Assembly (NCBI RefSeq): GCF_014199265.1
Contig: NZ_JACIJG010000028.1
Location: 1-37,914, forward strand
Origin: Brucella daejeonensis
GTDB taxonomy: Bacteria > Pseudomonadota > Alphaproteobacteria > Rhizobiales > Rhizobiaceae
DNA length: 37,914 bases
Reading direction: 5' to 3'
The notes below the pieces were generated by a model. The model searched no databases. It saw nothing but the letters and a program-made list of their open reading frames with translations, and had not been told where the DNA came from. Positions 24,501-33,320 of the stretch are shown here, piece after piece. How positions within the stretch are numbered: the first letter of the stretch is position 1; every line of letters begins with the position of its first letter. A program made the position numbers and the translations under genes.

Positions 24501-27500
24501 TCCGACCCATCCACGTCGAGCATTCCGGGGCCTTCGAGCCGGAAGCCATTGTCGACGAATTGCAACCCCTTGAAGCTTTGCGTGCCCGCGACCGAGATCG
24601 TCCCGCCATTGAATCCTCCCGGCTCGTTCTTGAACACGGCATGATTGCCGGCCCAGGCGACCGGATCTGGACTACCCTGGTTCAGCCACTGCTCATTGGC
24701 CGCGTCCCATGTGCCATCGCCGCCCTGCCAATGCTGCAGCGTGTCGTCGCCGGAAGCCGCAATAAACAGATCGATATTGCCAGCGCCAGCCTGGATTTCG
24801 TAATTACCGGAGACAGGCGTTGTTCCAATGTCGAGTCCATTATCGGTGAGTGTGCCGCCATAGGTCATCACCCGGTAATAGCCGAGCCCGGCCGCGCCAT
24901 CACCGGCATTACCGCTCTGGGCAAGATTCAGCGTGCCGTCGAGGGTGAGATCGCCGGCGACGTCGATACGGTCGCTGGTTCCCGGTGCGCCAGCCGATGC
25001 GCCCGGACTGCCCAACTCGTAGTCCAGGATCGAACCGGAGGAGAGCGCCAGGTTGCCGGCTACAGTCAACGTGCCAACTGAATTTCCCGGCGCAATATGG
25101 CCACCATCGGCGATGGTCGTCGTGCTCTCCGTGGTTCCCACCGTTCCGGTGCCACCCAGCGTACCGTCCGCCTCGACGTTGACTATTCCGCCGAGCGCCC
25201 CGCTCACCGAAAGCTTGCCGCCGGACACCGTTGTCGTCCCGTCGAAGGTCGAACTGTCGCCGGTCAGCCGCGTGTTGCCCGCCAGATGGTCGATGCTATG
25301 CGTGCCGGCTCCGGTGCCATCAGGCCACTTCTGTAGCGATGCCGCAAAGACGTAGTCGGTGCCGGTGTGGTTGAACACCACCGTTCCATCGCCATCGCCG
25401 AACTGGACGGCGGTGGCATCGACCATACCCGCCGCGACCGCATCCTGACCCGCCCCAGCGCCGATGTTGAGCGTTCCGGTAGAGCCAGCGGCGGCGGCAA
25501 GCGCCACCGCGCCACCGGTGGCCTTGACCGTACCGCCATCGCTGACTGTCAGATCGCCGTCGCCCTCCCCGCCAACGATGACGAGATTATCGCTCCAGCT
25601 TGAACCGACTCCGCTGACCTTTACGGTACCCGTTGAATTCGCCCCAAATCCGAGGACACCGCCCAGAGAGTTGTTGCCAACCAGTTGTGCTCCGTCAGCC
25701 ACGAGCAGCGAACCGGCACCGTCCGAGCCAACAAAAAACAGGCCGCCATAGTTCCAGGTCGAGCCCTGCCCCGTGACCGTCACCGCGCCCGATGATCCAG
25801 CCCCGACCCCGATACCGGCCTCGTTGCTGGTCACAGTGCCGCCATTGCTGATCTCCAGCGAACCAACGCCATTATTCCCGACAACGATGTCGGCGGCATT
25901 CGTCCAGGTCGCCCCGGCACCGTCCACTTCGACCGCCGCCGCAGCACCCGGATCGCTGCCGGTATAATCGATCACGCCCTTCGACGACTTCAGCGCACCC
26001 GCAACGTCAAGGGTCCCTTCAGAGACGGTTGCAAGCCCCGTCCCGAGGTCGGCACTGCCTGTAAGCCGCAGCGTTCCTGCGCCCTGTTTGGTGAAAGAAC
26101 CGCCGTCGACCCCGTCGCTTCTGGCGATCGTGCCGGCATATGTGCCGTCAAACCCCTGGTCGAACGTAACACCGGCTGTCCTGCCAGCCCCCGTGAAAGT
26201 GACATTGCCGCCAAGGCTGTTGGTATCTCCAGCCAGCGTTCCCTGCTCGATGTCCCAGTTCTGCGCGCCCGTGCCGGTCAGGGTCACGGTATTGGGCCCG
26301 TTTTTGATAAAACTTGTGAAGCCGACAAATTCGTCGGTCGCGCCGGGCGTTGCGGTGTCGACGATCTTCGAAACGTCGAAGGGGCTGTCGGGATCCTCAT
26401 AATCCCCCAGTCCCAGCCTACCGGTCGCACCGTTTTCCACAACCACACTGCCGATGATCGTCGAGCCATTGCGCAGGAAAAGGGAATTATCGCCGCCAGT
26501 GAAGGTGATGGCGTTCGCCTGGCCATTAAATCCGGTGCCACCGGCTATGGTGCCGGCATTCATCACGACAAGGTTGGCCCCGACGATGCCGACGCCGCCG
26601 TCGCCCAGAATCGGCACATTCGATTGAAAACCTGGAGCGCCACCACTGCCGGTCCCACCGGTCAAGCCGCTATACCCGCTCGAACCGCCTGCGCCACCCG
26701 TACCGCCGCGGATGGTTCCGTCGTTCAGCACGCTGCCGCCACTGGCAATCGATATGCCGGCGCCACCTGGGGCAACCTGACCACCGGCACCTCCTGTGAT
26801 CTCTCCCGAATTGGCGAGATTGGCGCCAGCGCCTGAGATCACGCCGGCGCCGCCCGTACCATAGTCACCGGCACTGCCGCCGGTAATGGTTGTACCCGTT
26901 TGAGCGTTCAGCGCGCCGCCCTTGTCCAGAACGATGCCCGCACCACCGCCACCGCCATAGACGCCGCCACCGCCATTGCCGCCGAGCGCCCTGGCGCCGG
27001 TATCGAGCGTGACCGTGCCACTATTCTCAAGCACGAAGCCTGCGCCGCCGCCGCCGCTGGCGCCGCTCCCGGTCAGGCTGCCGCCACCATGGCCGCCATT
27101 GCCGCCGCGAACAGTCGCCTGAATGTGAATGTCGGGGGTAGCCTCATCGTTGCGTGCACCATCGCCGCCCGCGCCACCACCGCCGCCGCCCACGACGAAG
27201 CCAATTGTCGCGCGGCCGCCATCGCCGCCATGGCCACCCGTGCTGTCCGCAGAGATGTTGCCGTTAATGACAGGGCTGTAGCCACCGCCACCGCCGCCGG
27301 CGGTATCTCCATCGCCGCCATGGCCGCCGTCACGGTTGGCAGCCGTTCCAGCAGCGCCGCCAGAACCGCCATTCGTATCAGGGTCTGTATAGCCGTCGTG
27401 GCCGTCTTCAGCCACACTCCCGCCAACACCGCTATTGGGCGAGGGCTGCCCGCCAGTCGCGCCATAGAGGGCTTGCGCGTTTGCCGTCGTCATGGGTGCG

Positions 27501-27595
27501 ACGGCGAGCACCATCGCCCCGGTCAACGCGGTGGAGCACAGAAGCACAAGCATCCGCGCGGACGAACGACGGTTTCGAGCTGAGATGACTTGCAT
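21560..27595 (-). CDS. Giant type Va autotransporter, Gly-rich passenger
   Basis: This 2011-residue autotransporter starts at ATG 27595, with GGGAG a few bases upstream; the open frame continues another 45 codons without a ribosome site. A long signal sequence (about 1-41, arginine-rich start, ending MTTANAQA) leads to a Gly-rich region (about 45-330). A beta-helical passenger follows with many autotransporter-associated repeats (GGTLVLSGNNTYQGGTRV and GSGTLTLTGFNSYTGGTTV are typical). The last 265 or so residues form the barrel, ending NLDWKF with terminal Phe. Two cysteines (AFCDVARTFNQCS) lie just before the barrel, unusual in an otherwise cysteine-poor protein. Adhesion or surface interaction is inferred from Brucella-type monomeric autotransporters; no protease motif was seen. 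Confidence 0.93.
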   Translation of the reverse strand: MQVISARNRRSSARMLVLLCSTALTGAMVLAVAPMTTANAQALYGATGGQPSPNSGVGGSVAEDGHDGYTDPDTNGGSGGAAGTAANRDGGHGGDGDTAGGGGGGYSPVINGNISADSTGGHGGDGGRATIGFVVGGGGGGAGGDGARNDEATPDIHIQATVRGGNGGHGGGSLTGSGASGGGGAGFVLENSGTVTLDTGARALGGNGGGGVYGGGGGAGIVLDKGGALNAQTGTTITGGSAGDYGTGGAGVISGAGANLANSGEITGGAGGQVAPGGAGISIASGGSVLNDGTIRGGTGGAGGSSGYSGLTGGTGSGGAPGFQSNVPILGDGGVGIVGANLVVMNAGTIAGGTGFNGQANAITFTGGDNSLFLRNGSTIIGSVVVENGATGRLGLGDYEDPDSPFDVSKIVDTATPGATDEFVGFTSFIKNGPNTVTLTGTGAQNWDIEQGTLAGDTNSLGGNVTFTGAGRTAGVTFDQGFDGTYAGTIARSDGVDGGSFTKQGAGTLRLTGSADLGTGLATVSEGTLDVAGALKSSKGVIDYTGSDPGAAAAVEVDGAGATWTNAADIVVGNNGVGSLEISNGGTVTSNEAGIGVGAGSSGAVTVTGQGSTWNYGGLFFVGSDGAGSLLVADGAQLVGNNSLGGVLGFGANSTGTVKVSGVGSSWSDNLVIVGGEGDGDLTVSDGGTVKATGGAVALAAAAGSTGTLNIGAGAGQDAVAAGMVDATAVQFGDGDGTVVFNHTGTDYVFAASLQKWPDGTGAGTHSIDHLAGNTRLTGDSSTFDGTTTVSGGKLSVSGALGGIVNVEADGTLGGTGTVGTTESTTTIADGGHIAPGNSVGTLTVAGNLALSSGSILDYELGSPGASAGAPGTSDRIDVAGDLTLDGTLNLAQSGNAGDGAAGLGYYRVMTYGGTLTDNGLDIGTTPVSGNYEIQAGAGNIDLFIAASGDDTLQHWQGGDGTWDAANEQWLNQGSPDPVAWAGNHAVFKNEPGGFNGGTISVAGTQSFKGLQFVDNGFRLEGPGMLDVDGSDRADGNAEIRVLANATAHIATTIAGTGGISKTEGGTLVLSGNNTYQGGTRVFGGTLSVSSDANLGAASGALTLDGGTLQVTGATYRTTARDIVLDDNGGGFDIADPDNVFTVSRGITGSGSLTKTGAGLLRLASASTYGGGTTVSQGALVAMVTGSLGAGPVIVHGNGNGAELHFAGSANSDGLAIKVAGLGSAVIFRDNASAGTATIDNDGRVFWHDTASAGSATIDSSGGLSFNGGSTAGASKITLAGSGRLEFHGTASAGSATIANNGGVSFRGNNSADGATIVNNGGGRVDISALTSNGVGIGSLSGDGAVYLGAKALTLGGLNNDDTISGPLMDGGTSGGTGGSLVKTGSGTLTLTGFNSYTGGTTVDAGTLQIGDGGTHGSILGSVNIASASTIIFNRSDNIAFAGALSGSGRVIKAGAGALAYDGDGSDFAGMTNVNAGALIVGSSADHAGAVLGGSFNVGDSGTLGGHGTVGSGAGSMVTIASGGTIAPGNSIGALTVKGDITFEAGSTYEAEISPASASDLIDASGKAIIEGGTVYAEKVAGVYTPDSRWTIVAANGGVTGTFDTLDQNMPFVDLALAYDANHVYIDAARNNVAFCDVARTFNQCSTGNGLESTGAGNPVYDAVAALPDEEIARYALDQLSGEVYASAKSALIDDSHFVRDAVSRRIRSAFGDTTAPDMLLLGYGPDGVRPVTADSTGVVGWGYAFGAWSSYDGDGNAAGMDTTTGGFLTGLDGEVAGNVRLGLLAGYSRTTFHVDDRSSSGDSDNWHLGLYGGGKWNALRLSGGLAYTWHDIAASRSVAFPGFADSLNSNYRASTFQIFGEAGYRIDTANGLSFEPFANLAYVSLHTNGFSEEGGEAALRVNGDTTDTTFTTLGAHFSSAFDLGGMKANAHGTLGWRHAFDDATPTSRQAFASSDAFTVAGVPIARDTALIEAGLDVDLTKSATLGVAYQGQFGDGAMQNGFKANLDWKF

Positions 27596-27797
27596 TAATC
27601 TCCCACATCTTTCTAGCCGGCTGCCTGTTATCCGGCAGGATGCGACCGGAATGATGGAGAACCCCGCCGAAAGCCTCATCATGGCATACCGACATGATCC
27701 CTCAGCCTCCAGCGTCACGCCTCCCAACAAGCCGCCTCAGAAAATTTGCCACATCAAATCAGCGAGAGCATAAGGGGATGGGAAAATAAGTTCCACA

Positions 27798-27827
27798 GAT
27801 CAATTCTGTTGAATCCTGATCAATTCT
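27798..27827. promoter_or_regulatory. 10-bp direct repeat in the autotransporter/TCS intergenic region
   Basis: GATCAATTCT occurs at 27798-27807 and again at 27818-27827, starts 20 bp apart, so both copies face the same side of the helix. A small inverted repeat ACAGA-N5-TCTGT overlaps the first copy. The gap 27596-27919 (324 bases) separates the minus-strand autotransporter from the plus-strand kinase gene and holds nothing else I recognise. OmpR-type regulators bind direct repeats, so the adjacent response regulator is the obvious candidate; this is inference. Confidence 0.45.
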
Positions 27828-27919
27828 TACAGCCTCCAAGATGACTTGCCTCCCGCCTGAATTCATGCGAAAGCTCAAAACAGTGCTACGACAGAGTAAT
27901 TCCATTTGAATATTTAGGG

Positions 27920-29377
27920 ATGCTTGATCTCAAAACGATCCTGATTGTTTCATGTGCCGTTGCAAGCTTGCAGGCGGTTGTCTGGGTTTTTGTCTGGCGG
28001 GCATGGCGCGGTCTTTACGAGCTCAAATTCCTGGCGGCGGGCTTTTTCGCCATTGCTATCGGCCTTTTGATGATGATCACACGGGGGGCGGAGCCGGCGC
28101 CAGCGAACATCCTGGCGACCAACATGGTCATCAAGCTGGGCCTCGTGCTGCTTGCCGAGGGGCTTGCTCGTTTCCTGGGCCAGCCGCGCTATAGCTGGAT
28201 CGGCATCTCCCTGCTGCTTTTCCAGTTCGTGACCTGGAGCGCCGCACTGGCGATTACCCCGGACAACATCGTAATCCGAATCCACACTTCGACACTTTTC
28301 ACGGTCGTCATGATGTCGGTGATGTGCCTGTGGCTCGTGCGCGACCGGACGCAGCCGGCGTTATTGCGCTGGATCACGGCTGGTGTGCTCGCCGAATATA
28401 TGATTGCCTCGGTCGTTCAGAGCGTCATCGAGTATCGGTTGCTGCCCGGTTTTCAAAGCGCGCCGGTACTCGCGGACCGCAATGCCTGGTACCTGCTACA
28501 GGGTATATTGTTCCTGATCGCCTTCTTTGCCTGTATGCTTTTTATGGTGAACTCGCGATTGTCGGCCGACCTGCGCGAGAAGAACAAGGCTCTTATCCGG
28601 GAAGTCGAGGAGCGGCGGCGGCTGGAAAGCCAATTGAACGCGAGCCTCGAGGCCGAGCAGGCCCTGCGCGAGGAACAGGCCGACTTCATGCGCGTCGTTA
28701 GTCATGAATTCCGGACGCCGCTCGCCGTCATCCGCAACGCCGCCGATATGATCGGGCTTGTCGGCGCCAGATCGCCTGAAGCCATGCAGGAACGGCTCTC
28801 GGGCATTGGCGAGGCGCTCAATCGGCTGTTTTCCCTGATCGACCGGTTCATGGCGGACGACCGGGAGAACGGATTCCAACCGGAGTTGATGCGGGTTGGC
28901 TCTTTTATCGGAGATGTACAACTGCATTTCGACATGACTGCTCGCGGCGAACGACTGCGCTTTTCGATTGAAGACGAAACCGTTGCGTTTCACGCGGACC
29001 CGGACATGCTGGCGACTGTCATCATCAATCTCATCGACAACGCCCTCAAATATTCGGCGGACGATCAGCCGGTCCACATCGCAGCGACGAAAGAACATGG
29101 CTCCATCGTGATCGAGGTGCGTGACCATGGCAGGGGCATCCCGAAGACCGAGCTTAACAAGATCGGGCGTCGTTTCTATCGGGCATCCAATACCAAGACG
29201 ATCGCAGGCACCGGCCTCGGGCTCTACACCGCACGCAGACTGTTGGCCTATCATGGCGGCGCGTTGCAGCTATCTCCCAACGGGCAGAGAGGGCTGACCG
29301 CCGTCATGCGCGTGCCCTTGTCGCACAGGCAGTCGCACAGGCACCGGACGAGCGTGTCGGAAGGGATGGTCGCATGA
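27920..29377 (+). CDS. Seven-TM sensor histidine kinase
   Basis: This 485-residue kinase has seven predicted membrane segments within residues 5-212 and no sizeable periplasmic domain. A coiled coil (about 213-256, RLSADLREKNKALIREVEER) follows. The HisKA domain has the H box VSHEFRTPL (H262). The HATPase domain has the N box NLIDNALKYS (N374), DHGRGIP (402-408) and GTGLGLYTARRLL. The membrane layout suggests sensing of a membrane-soluble or membrane-state signal, as in 7TM-type sensors. ATG 27920 has only AGGG directly before it, so translation initiation is probably weak. The stop overlaps the regulator start (ATGA), so the pair is coupled. Confidence 0.93.
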   Translation: MLDLKTILIVSCAVASLQAVVWVFVWRAWRGLYELKFLAAGFFAIAIGLLMMITRGAEPAPANILATNMVIKLGLVLLAEGLARFLGQPRYSWIGISLLLFQFVTWSAALAITPDNIVIRIHTSTLFTVVMMSVMCLWLVRDRTQPALLRWITAGVLAEYMIASVVQSVIEYRLLPGFQSAPVLADRNAWYLLQGILFLIAFFACMLFMVNSRLSADLREKNKALIREVEERRRLESQLNASLEAEQALREEQADFMRVVSHEFRTPLAVIRNAADMIGLVGARSPEAMQERLSGIGEALNRLFSLIDRFMADDRENGFQPELMRVGSFIGDVQLHFDMTARGERLRFSIEDETVAFHADPDMLATVIINLIDNALKYSADDQPVHIAATKEHGSIVIEVRDHGRGIPKTELNKIGRRFYRASNTKTIAGTGLGLYTARRLLAYHGGALQLSPNGQRGLTAVMRVPLSHRQSHRHRTSVSEGMVA

Positions 29378-30066
29378 CGCATATCCTGATCGTCGAGGAC
29401 GAGCCGCGGCTGCGCAAGGACCTTGCCGATTTCCTGACGCTAAGCGGTTACACGGCCACAGGCGTCGCGACGGCGCGGGGTATGCGCGAGGCGCTTGCCG
29501 AAGGCGAGGTGCCCGCTGTCGTCATTCTCGACATTGGCTTGCCGGACGGAAACGGGTTCGATCTGGCCATCGAAATCCGGCAAGCTCACGCCTGCGGCAT
29601 CATCATGTTGACGGCACTTGGCGACAGCGACGACCGTATCCGCGGTTTCGAAAGCGGTGCAGATATCTATCTCGTCAAGGACAGCACGCTGCGAGAGATC
29701 GAAGCCGCAATCCGCAGCCTGTTGCGCAGGACCGGCCGTGTTTCCGGCGCTGCCAACGGTGACGAGCAATGGGTGCTGGACAGCGCAACCTGGCTCCTGA
29801 CCGCGCCGAACCAGAGCGCGCTCAAACTGACGGCTACCGAATTCGCGTTCATAAGTGCGTTGTGCAGCCGCTGCGGAGATATCGTTCAGCGTGAGGAACT
29901 GGTGGAAACACTCGCGCGCCAAAGATCCAATTTTGACAGGCGGCATCTTGACGCCGTCGTTAGCCGATTGCGTCGCAAGATCGAGCAGCATTCAAAACTG
30001 GAAGCGCCAATCAAAGTCATATATGGCGTTGGCTATACGTTCTCGGCAATCGCGATCGTGGAGTGA
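29374..30066 (+). CDS. OmpR/PhoB-family response regulator
   Basis: This 230-residue regulator has a receiver domain (HILIVEDEPRLR with the acidic pair, phospho-acceptor D53 in VILDIGLPDG, T80 and K102 in YLVKDS). A C-terminal winged helix (about 130-228) contains LKLTATEFAFISAL, RRHLDAVVSRLRRKIE and the closing KVIYGVGYTFS. It is the partner of the kinase whose gene it overlaps by 4 bp. Possible targets are the divergent autotransporter (direct repeat at 27798), its own operon or the co-directional TRAP genes from 30380. The sequence does not decide between them. Confidence 0.93.
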   Translation: MTHILIVEDEPRLRKDLADFLTLSGYTATGVATARGMREALAEGEVPAVVILDIGLPDGNGFDLAIEIRQAHACGIIMLTALGDSDDRIRGFESGADIYLVKDSTLREIEAAIRSLLRRTGRVSGAANGDEQWVLDSATWLLTAPNQSALKLTATEFAFISALCSRCGDIVQREELVETLARQRSNFDRRHLDAVVSRLRRKIEQHSKLEAPIKVIYGVGYTFSAIAIVE

Positions 30067-30245
30067 TCGCTTCAACGCATCCTCAATGTCCACACTTCGA
30101 GCGACGTGCCTTGATCTTGCTGTGCATCTATAGACGCAGCTTGGCGTCCGGACTGGACAGTGGCCCATCGGTATCCCGGCGGCAATAAGCCTTAATCCGG
30201 GAAGCCCCCAGAGCCGAAAGCACGAGCCTGAAAATGGCCGGGTTT

Positions 30246-30277
30246 CAAGGAACAACTCCATCCCTTGATTATTTTTT
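30246..30277 (+). terminator. Weak candidate terminator after the two-component genes
   Basis: CAAGG (30246-30250) and CCTTG (30263-30267) form a short stem followed by ATTATTTTTT (30268-30277). The stem is only five base pairs, so termination is uncertain. The whole gap 30067-30379 (313 bases) has no gene. It also contains the dyad GACA-N5-TGTC, two copies of ATTATTTT (30268 and 30291) that might be operator-like, and the GGGAGGAAAG ribosome site of the next gene. Confidence 0.3.
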
Positions 30278-30379
30278 CCTTGGCGGACTCATTATTTTAA
30301 GACAGAAATTGTCATTCAAACAGAATCCACGAAGTGGAAGCAGACGGAGGGATGGGAGCCCCTCCGAACGGGAGGAAAG

Positions 30380-32257
30380 ATGCAATTGACTGATTTGCAG
30401 CCGAACGCCGAACTGGCGCTTGGCGGTATCGAGGCTATCACGGAGCCCAAGCGCGCAGAGCGATGGATGCGCCCCGTCGAGATCATAGCCGCGGGTCTGT
30501 TGCTCGTGATGATCGTGACCGTTCTGGCCAATGTCTTCTTCCGCTACGTGCTGCATGCGCCATTGATCTGGGGCGACGAGGTCGCATCGATGGCCTTCAT
30601 CTGGATGGCCATGCTGGGTGCGGCCTTGGCCGTCGACCGGCACGAGCACATGAAACTGACGATCTTCCTGCCGCTGATGCCGGAGCGCATCGCGAAAGCC
30701 GTGGAAGTTGCAGGCGGCGTGCTGACCTGTATTCTGCTCCTGCGGCTTCTGCCCGTCGCAGTCGATTACGCCTATGAGGAAAGTTTTGTAACCTCGCCCG
30801 CCCTTGGCCTGTCGATGTCATGGCGCGCTTCGGCGCTGCCGGCCGGTATTGCGCTGATGGCGTTCCTGATGGTGCTGTCGGTGCTCCGCACGCGTGAATG
30901 GGGCGCAATCCTCGGATCGCTGATCGTAACCGGGGTGGTTGTCGCAGCCCTGTGGTATCTGAGGCCCGGCCTTCTTGGCATCGGAAACTGGAACCTGCCG
31001 ATCTTCCTTGGTCTGTTGGTCATGGGATTGCTCGCAATCGGCGTCCCTATCGCGTTCTGCTTCGCGCTTGGCACACTCGCCTATCTGACCTTCGCCAGCA
31101 ATGCGCCGATTTTCGTGATGATGGGCCGGATCGATGAGGGCATGTCTTCGCTGATCCTGCTCTCCGTGCCGGTTTTCGTGCTGCTCGGCTGCATTCTGGA
31201 TGCGACCGGAATGGGCAAGGCCATCGTCAGCTTTCTTGTCTCGCTTTGCGGGCATGTCAAGGCTGGGATGAGCTATGTGCTGCTGGGATCGATGTTTCTT
31301 GTATCCGGGATTTCGGGATCGAAAGTGTCGGATATGGCGACGGTTGCTCCTGCATTGTTCCCGGAGATGCGCCGTCGCGGCCATTCCCCCTCCGAGATGA
31401 CGGCGCTTCTGGCGACTGGTGCAGCAATGGCCGATACCGTCCCGCCTTCCATCGTGCTTATTGTGCTCGGCTCGGTCGCGGGCGTGTCGATTGCTGGCCT
31501 GTTTACATCAGGCTTCGCGATTGCAATGGTTCTCCTGGTGATACTGGCCATTCTTGCGCGCTGGAAAGCCCGCAAGGAGGATATGAGTGGTGTCCGGCGC
31601 GCCACCCTGCCGCTCATCGCGAAAACCGCTGTCATCGCAATCCCGGCGCTGATCCTGCCCTTCATGATCCGCAGCCTTGTCGGCGGCGGCGTCGCCACCG
31701 CCACCGAGGTTTCCACGATTGCAGTGCTTTACGCCTTCATCATCGGCATCGTGCTGTATGGAGGCATTCCGGTGAACCGTATCGGTGCGATGCTGGTCGA
31801 GACGGTGGCGATGTCCGGGGCCATTCTTTTGATCCTCGGGGCCGCCTCGTCCATGGCCTGGGCGCTGACGCAATCGGGTTTTGCACGCGATCTCATGAGT
31901 CTCGTCACCAGCCTGCCGGGCGGATGGGTCGTGTTCATGCTGGCCTCGATCGTCATCTTCCTGATCCTGGGCTGCGTTCTTGAAGGCCTGCCGGCAATCG
32001 TCCTGCTGGCCCCGATCATGTTTCCGATTGCGCGTGGGCTTGGCATCCACGACATTCAATATGCGATGGTCATCGTGACCGCGATGAATATCGGCCTGAT
32101 GGCGCCGCCCATCGGCATCGGTTTCTACATTGCCTGCAAGATCGCCAATGTTCCGGCGGAACAGGTGATGAAGAATATCTGGCCCTATCTGGCCGCGCTG
32201 GTGGTCGGGCTTCTGGCGATTGCCGCGGTACCGTGGTTCTCGACCGCATTTCTATAA
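30380..32257 (+). CDS. Fused TRAP transporter membrane protein (DctQM)
   Basis: This 625-residue protein joins a DctQ-like half and a DctM-like half. Residues about 30-195 carry VLANVFFRYVLHAPLIWGDE and FIWMAMLGAALAVDRHEHMK, typical of DctQ. Residues about 200-625 carry VPVFVLLGCILDATGMG, VSGISGSKVSDMATVAP, ADTVPPSIVLIVLGSVAGVS, GCVLEGLPAIVLLAPIMFPIA and MNIGLMAPPIGIGFYIACK, typical of DctM. The joining segment is itself hydrophobic (extra helix), as in other fused TRAP proteins. A GGGAGGAAAG site precedes ATG 30380. It is the first gene of the 30380-37742 set. The substrate is unknown; downstream CoA enzymes suggest a carboxylic acid. Confidence 0.93.
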   Translation: MQLTDLQPNAELALGGIEAITEPKRAERWMRPVEIIAAGLLLVMIVTVLANVFFRYVLHAPLIWGDEVASMAFIWMAMLGAALAVDRHEHMKLTIFLPLMPERIAKAVEVAGGVLTCILLLRLLPVAVDYAYEESFVTSPALGLSMSWRASALPAGIALMAFLMVLSVLRTREWGAILGSLIVTGVVVAALWYLRPGLLGIGNWNLPIFLGLLVMGLLAIGVPIAFCFALGTLAYLTFASNAPIFVMMGRIDEGMSSLILLSVPVFVLLGCILDATGMGKAIVSFLVSLCGHVKAGMSYVLLGSMFLVSGISGSKVSDMATVAPALFPEMRRRGHSPSEMTALLATGAAMADTVPPSIVLIVLGSVAGVSIAGLFTSGFAIAMVLLVILAILARWKARKEDMSGVRRATLPLIAKTAVIAIPALILPFMIRSLVGGGVATATEVSTIAVLYAFIIGIVLYGGIPVNRIGAMLVETVAMSGAILLILGAASSMAWALTQSGFARDLMSLVTSLPGGWVVFMLASIVIFLILGCVLEGLPAIVLLAPIMFPIARGLGIHDIQYAMVIVTAMNIGLMAPPIGIGFYIACKIANVPAEQVMKNIWPYLAALVVGLLAIAAVPWFSTAFL

Positions 32258-32287
32258 ACGACAAAGACTTCCTGGAGGAGGAACTGA

Positions 32288-33304
32288 ATGCTTATTAACC
32301 GTCGTAATGTCCTGCTGGGTGCCGCTGCCGGTGCACTCGCCGCCCCTTTCATTCGTCCGGGCACGGCGCGTGCGGCCGAGTTCAGCTACAAGATCGCGAA
32401 CAATCAACCCCTTGAGCACCCAAGCAATATCCGATTGCAGGAAGCGGTAAAGCGCATTCTTGAGGAAAGCTCCGGTCGCGTCGATATCCAGATCTTCCCG
32501 TCGAACCAGCTTGGCGCTGACACCGATGTTCTGGGCCAGCTCCGTGCGGGCGGGGTCGAGTTCTTCCAGCTGTCGCCGGTTATCCTGTCAACGCTGGTTC
32601 CGAACGCGTCGATCAGCGGCATAGGCTTTGCTTTCCCCGATTACGATACCGTCTGGAAAGCGATGGATGGCGATCTCGGTGCCTATGCACGCGGCCAGAT
32701 CGAAAAGGCGGGCCTGATCGTGATGGAGAAAATCTGGGATAACGGTTATCGCCAGACAACCTCATCGAAGCACCCGATCACGACGCCCAAGGATTTTGAC
32801 AGCTTCAAGATACGCGTGCCTGTCAGCCCGCTCTGGACTTCGATGTTCTCGGCCTTCGGAGCGGCGCCGGCCTCGATCAACTTCGCCGAAGTTTATACCG
32901 CGCTTCAGACCGGCATCGTTGACGGTCAGGAAAATCCGCTGGCGATCATGAAGGTTGCGAAGATGTGGGAGGTGCAGAAGTATCTGTCCATGACCAACCA
33001 TATGTGGGACGGCTTCTGGCTGCTGGGCAACCGCCGCGCATGGAACGCGCTGCCCGAGGACGCGCAGCAGATTGTAGCCAAGAACTTCAACGCTTCGGCC
33101 ATGGATCAGCGCGCCGATGTCATGGCACTGAACGGCACGCTCAAGAGCGAGCTTGAGAAGGAAGGTTTCGTCTTCAACGATGTCGATCCGAAGCCCTTCG
33201 AGGACAAGCTGCGCGAGGCGGGCTTCTACGCCGAGTGGAAGAAGACCTATGGCGACGAGGCCTGGGCGATCCTGGAAACGGCAATCGGGCGCAAACTCGT
33301 CTGA
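32288..33304 (+). CDS. TRAP transporter solute-binding protein (DctP family), Tat-type signal
   Basis: This 338-residue periplasmic protein serves the fused membrane protein just upstream. Its signal sequence starts MLINRRNVLLGAAAGALAAP, with a twin-arginine-like RRNVLLG, and ends near ARA. This differs from the Sec signal of the first TRAP binding protein. DctP landmarks are IFPSNQLGADTDVLGQLRAG, FDSFKIRVPVSPLW (substrate-binding arginine) and NFAEVYTALQTGIVDGQENP. A Tat route would mean folding before export. GGAGGAACTG precedes ATG 32288. The ligand is unknown. Confidence 0.92.
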   Translation: MLINRRNVLLGAAAGALAAPFIRPGTARAAEFSYKIANNQPLEHPSNIRLQEAVKRILEESSGRVDIQIFPSNQLGADTDVLGQLRAGGVEFFQLSPVILSTLVPNASISGIGFAFPDYDTVWKAMDGDLGAYARGQIEKAGLIVMEKIWDNGYRQTTSSKHPITTPKDFDSFKIRVPVSPLWTSMFSAFGAAPASINFAEVYTALQTGIVDGQENPLAIMKVAKMWEVQKYLSMTNHMWDGFWLLGNRRAWNALPEDAQQIVAKNFNASAMDQRADVMALNGTLKSELEKEGFVFNDVDPKPFEDKLREAGFYAEWKKTYGDEAWAILETAIGRKLV

Positions 33305-33320
33305 TCATGCCCCTTATTAC

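Noticed and set aside
26640..27480. Repetitive Gly-codon tracts considered as a tandem repeat array or CRISPR
   Set aside because: Repeat units vary in length and sequence, remain in frame with the autotransporter and lack spacers of constant size.
22664..27583. Many plus-strand open frames inside the autotransporter locus
   Set aside because: All are complements of repetitive Gly/Thr/Ala codons of the minus-strand autotransporter and show no domain or ribosome site.
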